Positions 1 to 6,259 are shown, numbered from the stretch's first letter. The stretch is DNA of 8,240 nt from an uncultured Lachnospiraceae bacterium (GCA_910586555.1 CAJUJY010000065.1:1-8240), one strand, 5' to 3'. Numbers and translations: made by a program. Notes: generated by a model from the letters alone, not told the origin.

Positions 1-69
1 TCCCATATGATTATAACAGTTTTTTTGCATTATGTCCAAAAGACTAATTGAAGAGTTTTTAAAATATGC

Positions 70-98
70 TTGAAATATTGTGAAATGTATTATATAAT
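70..98 (+). promoter_or_regulatory. Promoter of the tRNA-Thr gene
   Basis: A TTGAAA -35 box (70-75) and a perfect TATAAT -10 box (93-98) are separated by exactly 17 nt, the optimal sigma-A spacing. Transcription would begin near 105, about 28 nt before the mature tRNA, leaving a short 5' leader for RNase P to remove. This is seen directly; activity is inferred. Confidence 0.8.
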
Positions 99-132
99 AT
101 TGTCCGTCAGGTGTTACAGCCAGGCATTTTAT

Positions 133-205
133 GCTGCTATGGCTCAGCAGGCAGAGCGTCGCCTTGGTAAGGCGGAGGCCACGGGTTCAAATCCCGTTAG
201 CAGCT
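133..205 (+). tRNA. tRNA-Thr, anticodon GGT
   Basis: A full cloverleaf can be drawn. The acceptor stem is GCTGCTA (133-139) with TAGCAGC (198-204) and discriminator T205. The D arm is GCTC (142-145) with GAGC (154-157). The anticodon stem is 159-163 with 171-175, and its loop TTGGTAA (164-170) places anticodon GGT at 166-168. The T stem is ACGGG (181-185) with CCCGT (193-197), and the T loop is TTCAAAT. The variable loop is 5 nt. Anticodon GGT reads ACC and ACT threonine codons. The 3' CCA is not encoded and must be added by tRNA nucleotidyltransferase. The gene stands alone, with its own promoter upstream and a terminator 12 nt downstream. Confidence 0.97.
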
Positions 206-217
206 TATTATATTTGT

Positions 218-257
218 AAAAGCTTCTGGAAGGTTTATCTTCTGGAAGCTTTTTTTT
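218..257 (+). terminator. Intrinsic terminator of the tRNA gene
   Basis: AAAAGCTTCTGGAAG (218-232) pairs with CTTCTGGAAGCTTTT (239-253) around a 6-nt loop. The central TG/TG positions form two G-U wobbles in RNA. A run of eight T (250-257) follows. This is a classic Rho-independent terminator, and the upstream A run might also let it work on the other strand. Confidence 0.88.
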
Positions 258-428
258 GGAAAATATTATAACAATAAATATATTACTATAATAAAAAAGA
301 ACCGCTGGAGAAGCGATTCTTAAAGGAGAAGGTATGAAAAAAATTTAAGCACTTATCAAATGTTTTATTTCATTTGATATACATATTATATCTATGAATT
401 ATGAACTTATAATGTTCTTCTTGTTAAA
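258..428. other. Gene-free AT-rich stretch with small dyads and a four-codon mini-ORF
   Basis: No protein gene is supported here. A TATAAT lies at 287-292 without a convincing -35 box. A hairpin AAGAACCGCT (297-306) with AGCGATTCTT (312-321, one mismatch) precedes a good ribosome binding site (AAAGGAGAAGG) and an ATG at 334 that reads only Met-Lys-Lys-Ile before TAA at 346-348. A perfect 9-bp inverted repeat, TATCAAATG (354-362) with CATTTGATA (371-379), follows. GAAC-N7-GTTC (403-417) surrounds another TATAAT (408-413). These may be remnants of regulatory DNA or a decayed gene start; no function can be assigned. Confidence 0.4.
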
Positions 429-460
429 AAAATGTGAACAATTTTTGGTAAAATGTGAAC
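429..460 (+). repeat. Two perfect 11-bp direct repeats 21 bp apart, before a -10 box
   Basis: AAAATGTGAAC occurs at 429-439 and again at 450-460, so the repeat period is 21 bp, two turns of the helix. The second copy ends 8 nt before a TATAAT box (469-474), whose own -35 region (about 445-451) is poor. Paired same-face repeats beside a weak -35 are typical of activator-dependent promoters, for example those bound by LytTR-type response regulators (9-bp motifs spaced about 21 bp). The sequence does not clearly match a known regulator, so only the geometry is supported. Confidence 0.55.
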
Positions 461-474
461 CTTATAAATATAAT
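445..474 (+). promoter_or_regulatory. Candidate promoter for the 481-610 RNA
   Basis: A consensus TATAAT sits at 469-474. The best -35 match is TTGGTA (445-450) at 18 nt, which is weak and is bordered and overlapped by the second AAAATGTGAAC repeat (450-460). The predicted start is near 481, right at the left arm of the long-range stem described for the downstream RNA. The agreement between predicted start and stem is the main reason for listing it. Confidence 0.45.
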
Positions 475-480
475 ACCAGG

Positions 481-610
481 GCAAGCGGAGCAGTGGCAAA
501 GCTGTTTTGTAACCATGCCAGCAGCAAAACATATATAAGCAAAAAATTATAAAGTGGATTAAAATGTAAATTATAACATACATTGTTATGAACCGCTTGT
601 TTTTAGTTTT
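481..610 (+). ncRNA. Candidate small RNA with pairing 5' and 3' ends
   Basis: There is no open reading frame. CAAGCGG (482-488), immediately after the predicted transcription start, is perfectly complementary to CCGCTTG (593-599), which is followed by TTTTTAGTTTT (600-610), a terminator-like T tract. The result would be a roughly 120-130 nt RNA closed by a 7-bp stem. Inside, TGGCA (494-498) can pair with TGCCA (516-520), or alternatively TGTTTTG (503-509) with CAAAACA (525-531). ATAACA (573-578) pairs with TGTTAT (584-589), or alternatively AATGTA (563-568) with TACATT (579-584). A closing stem formed by the two ends recalls 6S RNA, but the length is short for that family and no conserved 6S motif was recognised. 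The class is unknown. Confidence 0.35.
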
Positions 611-611
611 A

Positions 612-651
612 CCAGACAGGCGTATGGTATGGATTACAGATATCTGTCTGG
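612..651. repeat. Inverted repeat CCAGACAG / CTGTCTGG
   Basis: CCAGACAG (612-619) and CTGTCTGG (644-651) are perfect complements around a 24-nt loop. The right arm overlaps a separate 12-bp DNA palindrome, ACAGATATCTGT (636-647). CCAGACAG recurs at 805-812 next to the rnf promoters. It could be a protein-binding site or an RNA hairpin; the lack of a following T run argues against a terminator. Confidence 0.45.
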
Positions 652-658
652 CATTTGT

Positions 659-705
659 TATAAACCTGCCATATAAAATAAAGCCATTACCAGGTTTATA
701 TTTTT
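659..705 (+). terminator. Terminator-like hairpin upstream of the rnf promoters
   Basis: TATAAACCTG (659-668) pairs perfectly with CAGGTTTATA (691-700) around a 22-nt loop and is followed by TTTTT (701-705). The stem is AT-rich and the loop long, so termination would be weak. Flanking TTGTTA (656-660) and TAACAA (707-712) extend the symmetry. It may insulate the rnf promoters from upstream transcription. Confidence 0.4.
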
Positions 706-748
706 ATAACAATTATTGGCAATGTTGCTGGTTTCTGCTACGGATTGA

Positions 749-776
749 TTGACATTTCTCGTCAAAATGGTACAAT
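749..776 (+). promoter_or_regulatory. Candidate rnf promoter P1, with an overlapping dyad
   Basis: A consensus TTGACA (749-754) lies 16 nt before TACAAT (771-776), which is preceded by TG-N (768-770), an extended -10. The start would be near 783, giving a leader of about 110 nt before rnfC. The -35 box is also the left half of TTGAC-N7-GTCAA (749-765), a dyad covering the -35 and spacer where a bound repressor would block polymerase. The promoter is well supported by sequence; the operator is inferred. Confidence 0.7.
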
Positions 777-804
777 GATATAGGTAATGTTGTATTACAG
801 GATT

Positions 805-833
805 CCAGACAGACATGTCCATTCTGTTATAAT
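805..833 (+). promoter_or_regulatory. Candidate rnf promoter P2 with a CCAGACAG box
   Basis: TATAAT (828-833) is preceded by TGT (825-827), forming a consensus extended -10. Seventeen nt upstream there is no -35 box but instead the third copy of CCAGACAG (805-812), followed by a GACATGTC palindrome (812-819). The start would be near 841, about 52 nt before rnfC. TCCAGA (804-809) and TCTGGA (845-850) are complementary. The arrangement suggests a regulated second promoter, but this rests on sequence alone. Confidence 0.4.
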
Positions 834-892
834 GCCAGGGGGTATCTGGATATTAATGTACAACAAAAAATAAATTAGAAAGGGGAAACGGA

Positions 893-2215
893 ATGAGTGA
901 AGCAACATTTCGTGGGGGTGTACATCCTTACGAGGGAAAAGAGCTGTCTAAGGATTTGCCAGTCAAAACCGTTCTTCCAAAGGGGGAGTTAGTGTTTTCA
1001 ATGGCACAGCATATTGGTGCGCCTGCTAAACCTATAGTGCAGAAAGGTGATAAAGTCCTTGTAGGGCAGAAGATAGGTGAAGCTGGCGGTTTTATATCCG
1101 CCAATATATGCAGCTCTGTTTCAGGAACTGTTAAAGCAGTTGAACCTAGAATGATGTTAAATGGTTCAAGTGTTACATGTGTAGTTATTGAAAATGATGG
1201 TGAATACACAGGTATTAAGGGGCTTGGTGAAGACAGGGACTATACTAAGCTTTCAAATGATGAGATACGTAATATTGTCAAAGAAGCCGGCATAGTGGGC
1301 ATGGGAGGTGCAGGTTTTCCAACTAATGTTAAGCTGGCACCAAAGGAACCGGATAAGATTGATTATATATTAGTTAATGGTGCAGAATGTGAACCATATC
1401 TTACTTCGGATTACCGCCAGATGCTTGAATGCCCAGAAGAAATTGTGGGTGGCCTTAAGGTTATGCTTAAACTTTTTGACAAGGCAAAGGGGCTTATTTG
1501 CATTGAAGATAATAAGCCCGATGCAATAGCTAAGATGAAAGAAGCTGCTGGCGGCGAAAGCCGTATTGAAGTTAAGGAATTAAAGACTAAATACCCCCAG
1601 GGTGGTGAACGTACCCTTATTTCTGCTGCCACAGGAAGGAAGATTTATTCAGCAAAACTTCCGGCAGATGCAGGCTGCATAGTTGACAATATAGCAACAG
1701 TAATAGCTATATACAGGGCAGTTTGTAAACAGACACCACTTATAACAAGGGTAATGACACTTACAGGTGATGCATTCCAGACACCAGTTAATGTTAATGT
1801 AAGGCTTGGGATAAGCCATGCAGAACTTGTTGAAGAAGGCGGGGGCTTTTCTACAGAACCGGCTAAGATTATTTCAGGCGGGCCAATGATGGGATTTGCC
1901 ATGTTTGACCTTAATGTGCCAGTTACTAAGACATCTTCTTCACTGCTTGCACTTACAAAAGATGAAGTAGCAGAGAATGAACCTTCTCCATGTATACGTT
2001 GCGGACGCTGTGTCAGTGCATGCCCAGGCAACCTTGTACCACAGAAGATGGCACAGGCTGCTATGAATAATGATTATGATACATTTGTTAAGTTAAACGG
2101 AATGGAGTGTTATGAGTGCGGAAGCTGTACATTTGTTTGTCCAGCAAAACGCCCTCTTACACAGACATTTAAGCAGGCAAGGCAGTATGTAGCTGCACAG
2201 AGAAGAAAGAGTTAG
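893..2215 (+). CDS. rnfC: Rnf complex subunit C, NADH/FMN-binding iron-sulfur protein
   Basis: This peripheral cytoplasmic subunit is where NAD+ is reduced to NADH by electrons coming from ferredoxin through the complex. The 440-aa protein starts with the family's TFRGGVHP signature (residues 5-12) and a barrel-sandwich region. The nucleotide/flavin site includes GMGGAGFPTNVK (136-147), NGAECEPYL (162-170) and KYPQGGER (233-240), followed by an SLBB-type region. Near the C terminus are two [4Fe-4S] motifs, C367/C370/C373/C377 (last Cys followed by Pro) and C406/C409/C412/C416. Length and order match compact clostridial RnfC and lack the long Ala-rich tail of proteobacterial forms. The ATG has an AAAGGGG ribosome site 7 nt upstream. 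It is the first gene of the operon, with rnfD 12 nt downstream. Confidence 0.96.
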   Translation: MSEATFRGGVHPYEGKELSKDLPVKTVLPKGELVFSMAQHIGAPAKPIVQKGDKVLVGQKIGEAGGFISANICSSVSGTVKAVEPRMMLNGSSVTCVVIENDGEYTGIKGLGEDRDYTKLSNDEIRNIVKEAGIVGMGGAGFPTNVKLAPKEPDKIDYILVNGAECEPYLTSDYRQMLECPEEIVGGLKVMLKLFDKAKGLICIEDNKPDAIAKMKEAAGGESRIEVKELKTKYPQGGERTLISAATGRKIYSAKLPADAGCIVDNIATVIAIYRAVCKQTPLITRVMTLTGDAFQTPVNVNVRLGISHAELVEEGGGFSTEPAKIISGGPMMGFAMFDLNVPVTKTSSSLLALTKDEVAENEPSPCIRCGRCVSACPGNLVPQKMAQAAMNNDYDTFVKLNGMECYECGSCTFVCPAKRPLTQTFKQARQYVAAQRRKS

Positions 2216-2227
2216 GAGGGATAAAAC

Positions 2228-3220
2228 GTGGGTAATTTATTAAACATTTCATCATCTCCACATGTACGTGATAAATCATCTACACAATCAATCATGTGGT
2301 GTGTAATCCTGTGTCTTTTGCCTGCTACTGTTTTTGGTATTTACAATTTTGGTATTAAGGCAATAATACTAATTATAGCATGTATGGTTACATGTGTACT
2401 TACTGAATTTATATGGCAAAAGGCCATGAAACTTCCAATTACTGTTACAGACGGGAGTGCAGCGCTTACAGGGCTTTTACTTGCGCTTAACCTGTCATCA
2501 ACATTCCCAGTGTGGATGGCTGTTATAGGAAGCGTATTTGCAATTATAGTAGTTAAACAGTTATTTGGCGGCCTTGGGCAGAACTTTATGAACCCTGCAC
2601 TTGGCGCAAGATGTTTCCTTATGGTATCATTTGCAGGCAAAATGACATCATTTACATACGATGGCATTACAGGGCCTACACCGCTTGCCATTATTAAAAA
2701 TGGTGACAAGGCTATGGGTGTGGCAGACATACTTGCTTCAGGGGACGGGCAGACACAGGCAGCAACAAGCGTACTGAATATGTTCCTTGGAAATACTGCT
2801 GGTACTATTGGTGAAACTTCTGCACTTGCAATACTTATAGGGGGAATAGCCCTTATTGCACTTAAAGTTATAAGCTGGAAGATACCAGTATGCTATCTTG
2901 GTACTTTTGCAGTATTTGCGTTAATTTTTGGCGGACGTAGTTTTGATATAACATACCTTGCTGCTGAACTTTGTGGTGGTGGTATTATGTTAGGCGCTTT
3001 CTTTATGGCAACTGACTATGTTACAAGCCCTATTACACCAAGGGGGCAGATTTTCTTTGGTGTACTTCTTGGCGTCCTTACAGGAATTTTCCGTATTTTT
3101 GGTGCATCAGCAGAAGGTGTTTCTTATGCAATCATTATCTGCAACCTTTTAGTGCCACTTATTGAGAAAGTTACAATTCCTGTCCCATTCGGAAAGGAGG
3201 GGATTAAAGATGGCAAATAG
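2228..3220 (+). CDS. rnfD: Rnf complex subunit D, membrane flavoprotein
   Basis: This integral membrane subunit carries a covalently bound FMN and belongs to the NqrB/RnfD family; it helps couple electron flow to Na+ or H+ movement. The 330-aa protein has about eight to ten hydrophobic segments, the conserved QLFGGLGQNFMNPALGAR stretch (111-128) and, late in the protein, GAFFMATDYVTSPIT (256-270). The likely flavin acceptor is T151 in DGITGPTPL (145-153), aligned from memory with E. coli RsxD T187 in DGISQATPL. Position 150 is Pro where Ala is usual. The start is GTG, supported by AGGAGGG 7 nt upstream overlapping the rnfC stop codon. Its 3' end overlaps rnfG by 11 bp. Loading of FMN needs ApbE, which is not in the window. 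Confidence 0.95.
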   Translation: MGNLLNISSSPHVRDKSSTQSIMWCVILCLLPATVFGIYNFGIKAIILIIACMVTCVLTEFIWQKAMKLPITVTDGSAALTGLLLALNLSSTFPVWMAVIGSVFAIIVVKQLFGGLGQNFMNPALGARCFLMVSFAGKMTSFTYDGITGPTPLAIIKNGDKAMGVADILASGDGQTQAATSVLNMFLGNTAGTIGETSALAILIGGIALIALKVISWKIPVCYLGTFAVFALIFGGRSFDITYLAAELCGGGIMLGAFFMATDYVTSPITPRGQIFFGVLLGVLTGIFRIFGASAEGVSYAIIICNLLVPLIEKVTIPVPFGKEGIKDGK

Positions 3221-3851
3221 TGAAAATAAGCAGGCAAACACCCTTATACATGATGCAATAGCACTTTTTATAATAACCCTTGTTGCAGGCGTGCTTCTGG
3301 GTGCGGTATATATGATTACAAAAGACCCTATTGCCAAGGCAGAAGAGGAAGCAACTAACAAGGCATATGCAGCAGTATATAAAGATGCAGAGTTTGCAAG
3401 TGATGATACACTTACAGATGCTGTAAAAAATTTCCAGGCAGATGTTGCAGCAGGAAAGATAGATGCTGCTTATACAGATGTAGAACTTATTGAAGCAAGG
3501 ACTGCATCATCAGGCGGCACACAGGCAGGATATGTTGTCAAAGTTAGTGGGAAAGGTTATGGTGGTGCTGTTACAATAGCACTTGGCATTACTAATGAAG
3601 GTGAGGTGCTTGGCATACAGATACTTGATGCAAGCAATGAAACACCTGGCCTTGGGCAGAACAGCACAAACGAAGGCTGGAATGGCCAGTATGTTGGCAT
3701 GACATCTGATAAAACTTTATCTGTTGTAAAAGACGGAAGCGGAAGCAAAGAAAGCGGAACTATTAACTCTATTTCAGGTGCTACTATTACAAGTAACGCA
3801 GTAACAAGGGCAGTAAATGTAGCATTGAAATTTGTAGCAGGCCAGCAGTAA
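3210..3851 (+). CDS. rnfG: Rnf complex subunit G, FMN-carrying electron transfer protein
   Basis: RnfG is anchored by one N-terminal membrane helix (about residues 13-36) and exposes an FMN-binding domain outside the membrane, passing electrons between the membrane subunits. The start at 3210 gives 213 aa and is chosen because AAAGGAGGGG lies 7 nt upstream; an in-frame ATG 16 codons earlier (3162) lies inside rnfD, lacks such a site and would add a charged, non-family extension. The acceptor for phosphoester-linked FMN is probably T192 in SGATIT (189-194). The usual motif has Asp three residues before the Ser/Thr; here that position is N186. ETPGLGQ (144-150) is another family feature. The gene overlaps the end of rnfD by 11 bp, suggesting translational coupling. 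Confidence 0.95.
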   Translation: MANSENKQANTLIHDAIALFIITLVAGVLLGAVYMITKDPIAKAEEEATNKAYAAVYKDAEFASDDTLTDAVKNFQADVAAGKIDAAYTDVELIEARTASSGGTQAGYVVKVSGKGYGGAVTIALGITNEGEVLGIQILDASNETPGLGQNSTNEGWNGQYVGMTSDKTLSVVKDGSGSKESGTINSISGATITSNAVTRAVNVALKFVAGQQ

Positions 3852-3862
3852 GGAGGTAAATA

Positions 3863-4663
3863 ATGAGTACTTATACAGAACGTTTAAAAAATGGTATTAT
3901 TACTGAAAATCCGACCTTCGTTATGATGCTTGGTATGTGTCCTACACTTGCTGTAACGTCATCTGCAATGAATGGTCTTGGAATGGGGCTTACAACAACA
4001 GCCGTGCTTGTACTTTCCAATGCGTTTATATCATTGCTGCGTAAGGTTATTCCTGATAAAGTCCGTATACCAGCATTTATAGTAGTCGTTGCATCATTTG
4101 TAACTATTATACAGTTGCTTTTGCAGGCATTTTTGCAATCGCTTAACAGTGCGCTTGGTGTATATATTCCTCTTATCGTTGTAAACTGTATTATCCTCGG
4201 AAGGGCAGAAGCATATGCTTCTAAAAACCCTGTTTTGCCATCAATATTTGACGGGCTTGGAATGGGGCTTGGTTTTACAGTTGGCCTTACCCTTATAGGT
4301 ATATGCAGGGAAGTACTGGGAAGTGGCGCAATATTTGGATTCCAGTTTATACCAGAGGATTTCCATATTACATTTTTTGTATTAGCTCCTGGTGCATTTC
4401 TTGTACTTGCATGTCTTACAGCTATACAAAATAAACTTAAGCTCCCATCAGCAACTAATGTGCCTGGTGGCGATTCCAGCATGGCATGTGGTGGCAACTG
4501 TGCACAGTGTACAGGTGCGAGCTGTGTAGCTAATAAAGGAATTATTGAGGCAGAGCGTGTAGCACAGAAGGCAGCTAAAGCACAGGCAGCAAAGGAAGCT
4601 GCCGCAAAAGCTAAAGCAGCTAAAGAAGCGGCTGCTGCAAAGCAGGCAAAGAAGGGGGAATGA
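3863..4663 (+). CDS. rnfE: Rnf complex subunit E, membrane protein with Cys/Ala-Lys tail
   Basis: RnfE, homologous to NqrD, forms a pseudo-symmetric pair with RnfA in the membrane. C26 (in GMCPTLAVT) and C109 (in VNCIILGRAEAYAS) match the cysteines known to ligate the [2Fe-2S] centre between the two subunits. About six membrane helices fill residues 15-190. The protein is 266 aa, longer than the common 200-230. The extra C terminus contains four cysteines, C209, C213, C216 and C221 (C-x3-C-x2-C-x4-C), and then about 40 residues made almost only of Ala, Lys, Gln and Glu, predicted to be a charged helix. By homology to NqrD the tail should be cytoplasmic, and its positive charge agrees. Start ATG with TAAGGAGGT 5 nt upstream, overlapping the rnfG stop; rnfA follows after 5 nt. 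Confidence 0.95.
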   Translation: MSTYTERLKNGIITENPTFVMMLGMCPTLAVTSSAMNGLGMGLTTTAVLVLSNAFISLLRKVIPDKVRIPAFIVVVASFVTIIQLLLQAFLQSLNSALGVYIPLIVVNCIILGRAEAYASKNPVLPSIFDGLGMGLGFTVGLTLIGICREVLGSGAIFGFQFIPEDFHITFFVLAPGAFLVLACLTAIQNKLKLPSATNVPGGDSSMACGGNCAQCTGASCVANKGIIEAERVAQKAAKAQAAKEAAAKAKAAKEAAAAKQAKKGE

Positions 4664-4668
4664 TTTAA

Positions 4669-5241
4669 GTGAATATTTTCGTTATTATGATTTCATCTAT
4701 GCTGGTAAGCAATGTTGTACTTAGTCAGTTCCTTGGTATCTGTCCTTTCCTTGGCGTGTCTAAGAAAGTAGAAACTGCGGCAGGCATGGGTGCTGCGGTT
4801 ACATTTGTTATAACTATTGCGTCAGCAATAACATATCCAATTTATTATTTTATATTAAAACCACTTGGTCTTGCATATCTTGAAACCATAGCATTTATAC
4901 TTATAATCGCTGCCCTTGTGCAGTTTGTTGAAATGGTACTTAAGAAATTTATGCCTCCATTATATGAAGCGCTTGGTGTATTCCTGCCGCTTATCACTAC
5001 AAACTGTGCAGTGCTTGGTGTAGCAATTAACAATATTACTAATGGTTTAGGTTTTATTGAAAGTGTTTTAACAGGTTTATTTACAGCACTTGGTTTCCTT
5101 ATTTCGATTGTAATACTTGCAAGTATACGTGAACATATTGAGTTTAACAATATACCTGAATCATTTAAGGGAACACCTATTGTACTTGTTACAGCAAGTT
5201 TAATGGCAATCGCATTCTGTGGTTTTGCAGGATTAGTATAG
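4669..5241 (+). CDS. rnfA: Rnf complex subunit A, membrane protein
   Basis: RnfA, homologous to NqrE, is an integral membrane subunit of 190 aa with about six helices, inserted opposite in orientation to RnfE. C25 in FLGICPFLGVS (21-31) and C113 in TTNCAVLGVA (110-119) are the conserved ligands for the [2Fe-2S] centre shared with RnfE. The start is GTG at 4669, with a GAAGGGGG ribosome site about 10 nt upstream lying within the last codons of rnfE. The N terminus from this GTG aligns with the normal family start, so the ATG at codon 7 is less likely. It lies 5 nt after rnfE and 18 nt before rnfB. Confidence 0.95.
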   Translation: MNIFVIMISSMLVSNVVLSQFLGICPFLGVSKKVETAAGMGAAVTFVITIASAITYPIYYFILKPLGLAYLETIAFILIIAALVQFVEMVLKKFMPPLYEALGVFLPLITTNCAVLGVAINNITNGLGFIESVLTGLFTALGFLISIVILASIREHIEFNNIPESFKGTPIVLVTASLMAIAFCGFAGLV

Positions 5242-5259
5242 AAGGGAGGAGAGTTAAAA

Positions 5260-6081
5260 ATGATACAAGGTTTATTTTTGGCAGCTTCTGCGTCTGGCGT
5301 TGGCATGGCAGCCGCAGTAATAGGTGCGACAGGTCTTCTTATCGGTCTCCTTCTTGGATTTGCGGCAAAGACATTTGCAGTACCAGTAGATGAGAAAGAG
5401 ATTGCAGTGCGTGAATTCCTTCCAGGAAATAACTGCGGCGGCTGCGGTTTTGCAGGCTGTGATGCACTTGCAAAGGCTATTGCAGCAGGTGAGGCACCTG
5501 TTAACGCGTGTCCTGTAGGCGGTGCAGCAGTAGCAGATAAAATCGGTGCTGTTATGGGTGTTGACAGCAGTGGTGCAGTTAAAAATGTTGCATTTGTAAA
5601 ATGTGCAGGTACTTGTGATAAAGCTGGCATAAAGGCAAATTATTATGGAATATCAGACTGTAAAAGGGCAGCAGCAATACCAGGACGTGGTGACAAAGCT
5701 TGTTCATTTGGATGTCTTGGTTTTGGGTCATGTGTGGCAGCGTGCCAGTTTGATGCAATCCATGTAGAACATGGAATTGCAGTAGTTGATAAAGAGAAGT
5801 GTGTGGCATGTGGCAAATGTATACAGGAGTGTCCGAACGGGCTTATAGAACTTGTTCCATATGATGCTAAATTTGCAGTATCATGTTCCAATAAAGATAA
5901 AGGGCCAAAAGTTATGGCAGTATGTGACACTGGCTGTATAGGCTGCGGGCTTTGCCAGAAACAGTGTGAAGCAGGGGCAATAACAGTAGAAAACAATATT
6001 GCACATATAGACCAGGGCAAATGTACTGGCTGTGGCAAATGTGCAGAAAAGTGTCCAAAGAAAGTTATATTTGCGCATTAA
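5260..6081 (+). CDS. rnfB: Rnf complex subunit B, polyferredoxin-like electron entry subunit
   Basis: RnfB receives electrons from reduced ferredoxin and passes them into the complex. A single N-terminal membrane anchor (about residues 10-36) is followed by cysteine-rich cytoplasmic domains over 273 aa. The first cluster motif is C59/C62/C67/C84 within NNCGGCGFAGC. Next is the clostridial-type block C115, C119, C134, C148, C152, C158, C162. Then come three ferredoxin-like motifs: C181/C184/C187/C191, C226/C229/C232/C236 and C255/C258/C261/C265. C209 and C222 are extra. This count suits the multi-cluster clostridial RnfB and exceeds the proteobacterial form. The ATG has AAGGGAGGAG 8 nt upstream. 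It is the last gene of the operon, followed by hairpins and a strong terminator. Confidence 0.96.
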   Translation: MIQGLFLAASASGVGMAAAVIGATGLLIGLLLGFAAKTFAVPVDEKEIAVREFLPGNNCGGCGFAGCDALAKAIAAGEAPVNACPVGGAAVADKIGAVMGVDSSGAVKNVAFVKCAGTCDKAGIKANYYGISDCKRAAAIPGRGDKACSFGCLGFGSCVAACQFDAIHVEHGIAVVDKEKCVACGKCIQECPNGLIELVPYDAKFAVSCSNKDKGPKVMAVCDTGCIGCGLCQKQCEAGAITVENNIAHIDQGKCTGCGKCAEKCPKKVIFAH

Positions 6082-6087
6082 TCCCCA

Positions 6088-6224
6088 TGCCGCGTCCTTT
6101 GCGGCACAAATAGCAAAACGAATAAATTCGTTTGTGAAAAATGCTGCTTTTGCATTTTTCCAAGATTGAAACTATAATCATTCTTGGGATGCGTTTTGTG
6201 CAGCCTTAGAATGATTTTTCAATC
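6088..6224 (+). repeat. Run of four hairpins between rnfB and its terminator
   Basis: Four inverted repeats follow one another. TGCCGC (6088-6093) pairs with GCGGCA (6101-6106). AAACGAA (6116-6122) pairs with TTCGTTT (6127-6133). GAAAAATGC (6136-6144) pairs with GCATTTTTC (6152-6160). GATTGAAA plus AATCATTCT (6164-6171, 6176-6184) pairs with AGAATGATT plus TTTCAATC (6208-6224), with a 4-nt bulge. None has a proper T tail except perhaps the third, which is symmetric and AT-rich. They may stabilise the 3' end of the long rnf mRNA or add to termination; this is inferred. Confidence 0.6.
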
Positions 6225-6259
6225 TATAATAAAAGTCTTAAAATAATTAGTTAATGTAT

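Noticed and set aside
421..441. Possible Rex (NADH-sensing) site TTGTTAA-N7-TGAACAA, attractive near a redox operon
   Set aside because: Rex sites have about a 4-nt centre (TTGTTAA-N4-TTAACAA). Here the centre is 7 nt, and the right half is explained by the AAAATGTGAAC direct repeat.
478..530. Resemblance of AGGGCAAGCGG and GGCAAAGC to the c-di-GMP-I riboswitch core
   Set aside because: The stem between the two conserved strings is missing, and the tetraloop-receptor arrangement cannot be drawn. The similarity is to short strings only.
480..540. tRNA-like D-arm (AGCAGTGGCAAAGCT) in the candidate RNA
   Set aside because: No acceptor stem, anticodon arm or T arm of the right size could be paired.
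3162..3209. Longer rnfG start at 3162
   Set aside because: It lies inside rnfD without a ribosome site and adds a polar, non-family extension; the ATG at 3210 has AAAGGAGGGG 7 nt upstream.
4845..5630. Long antisense open frame (261 codons, - strand) over rnfA and rnfB, and a similar 208-codon one over rnfE
   Set aside because: They lie opposite clear Rnf coding sequence, are rich in Pro, Ala, Thr and Ser as expected of shadow frames, and lack ribosome sites or family motifs.
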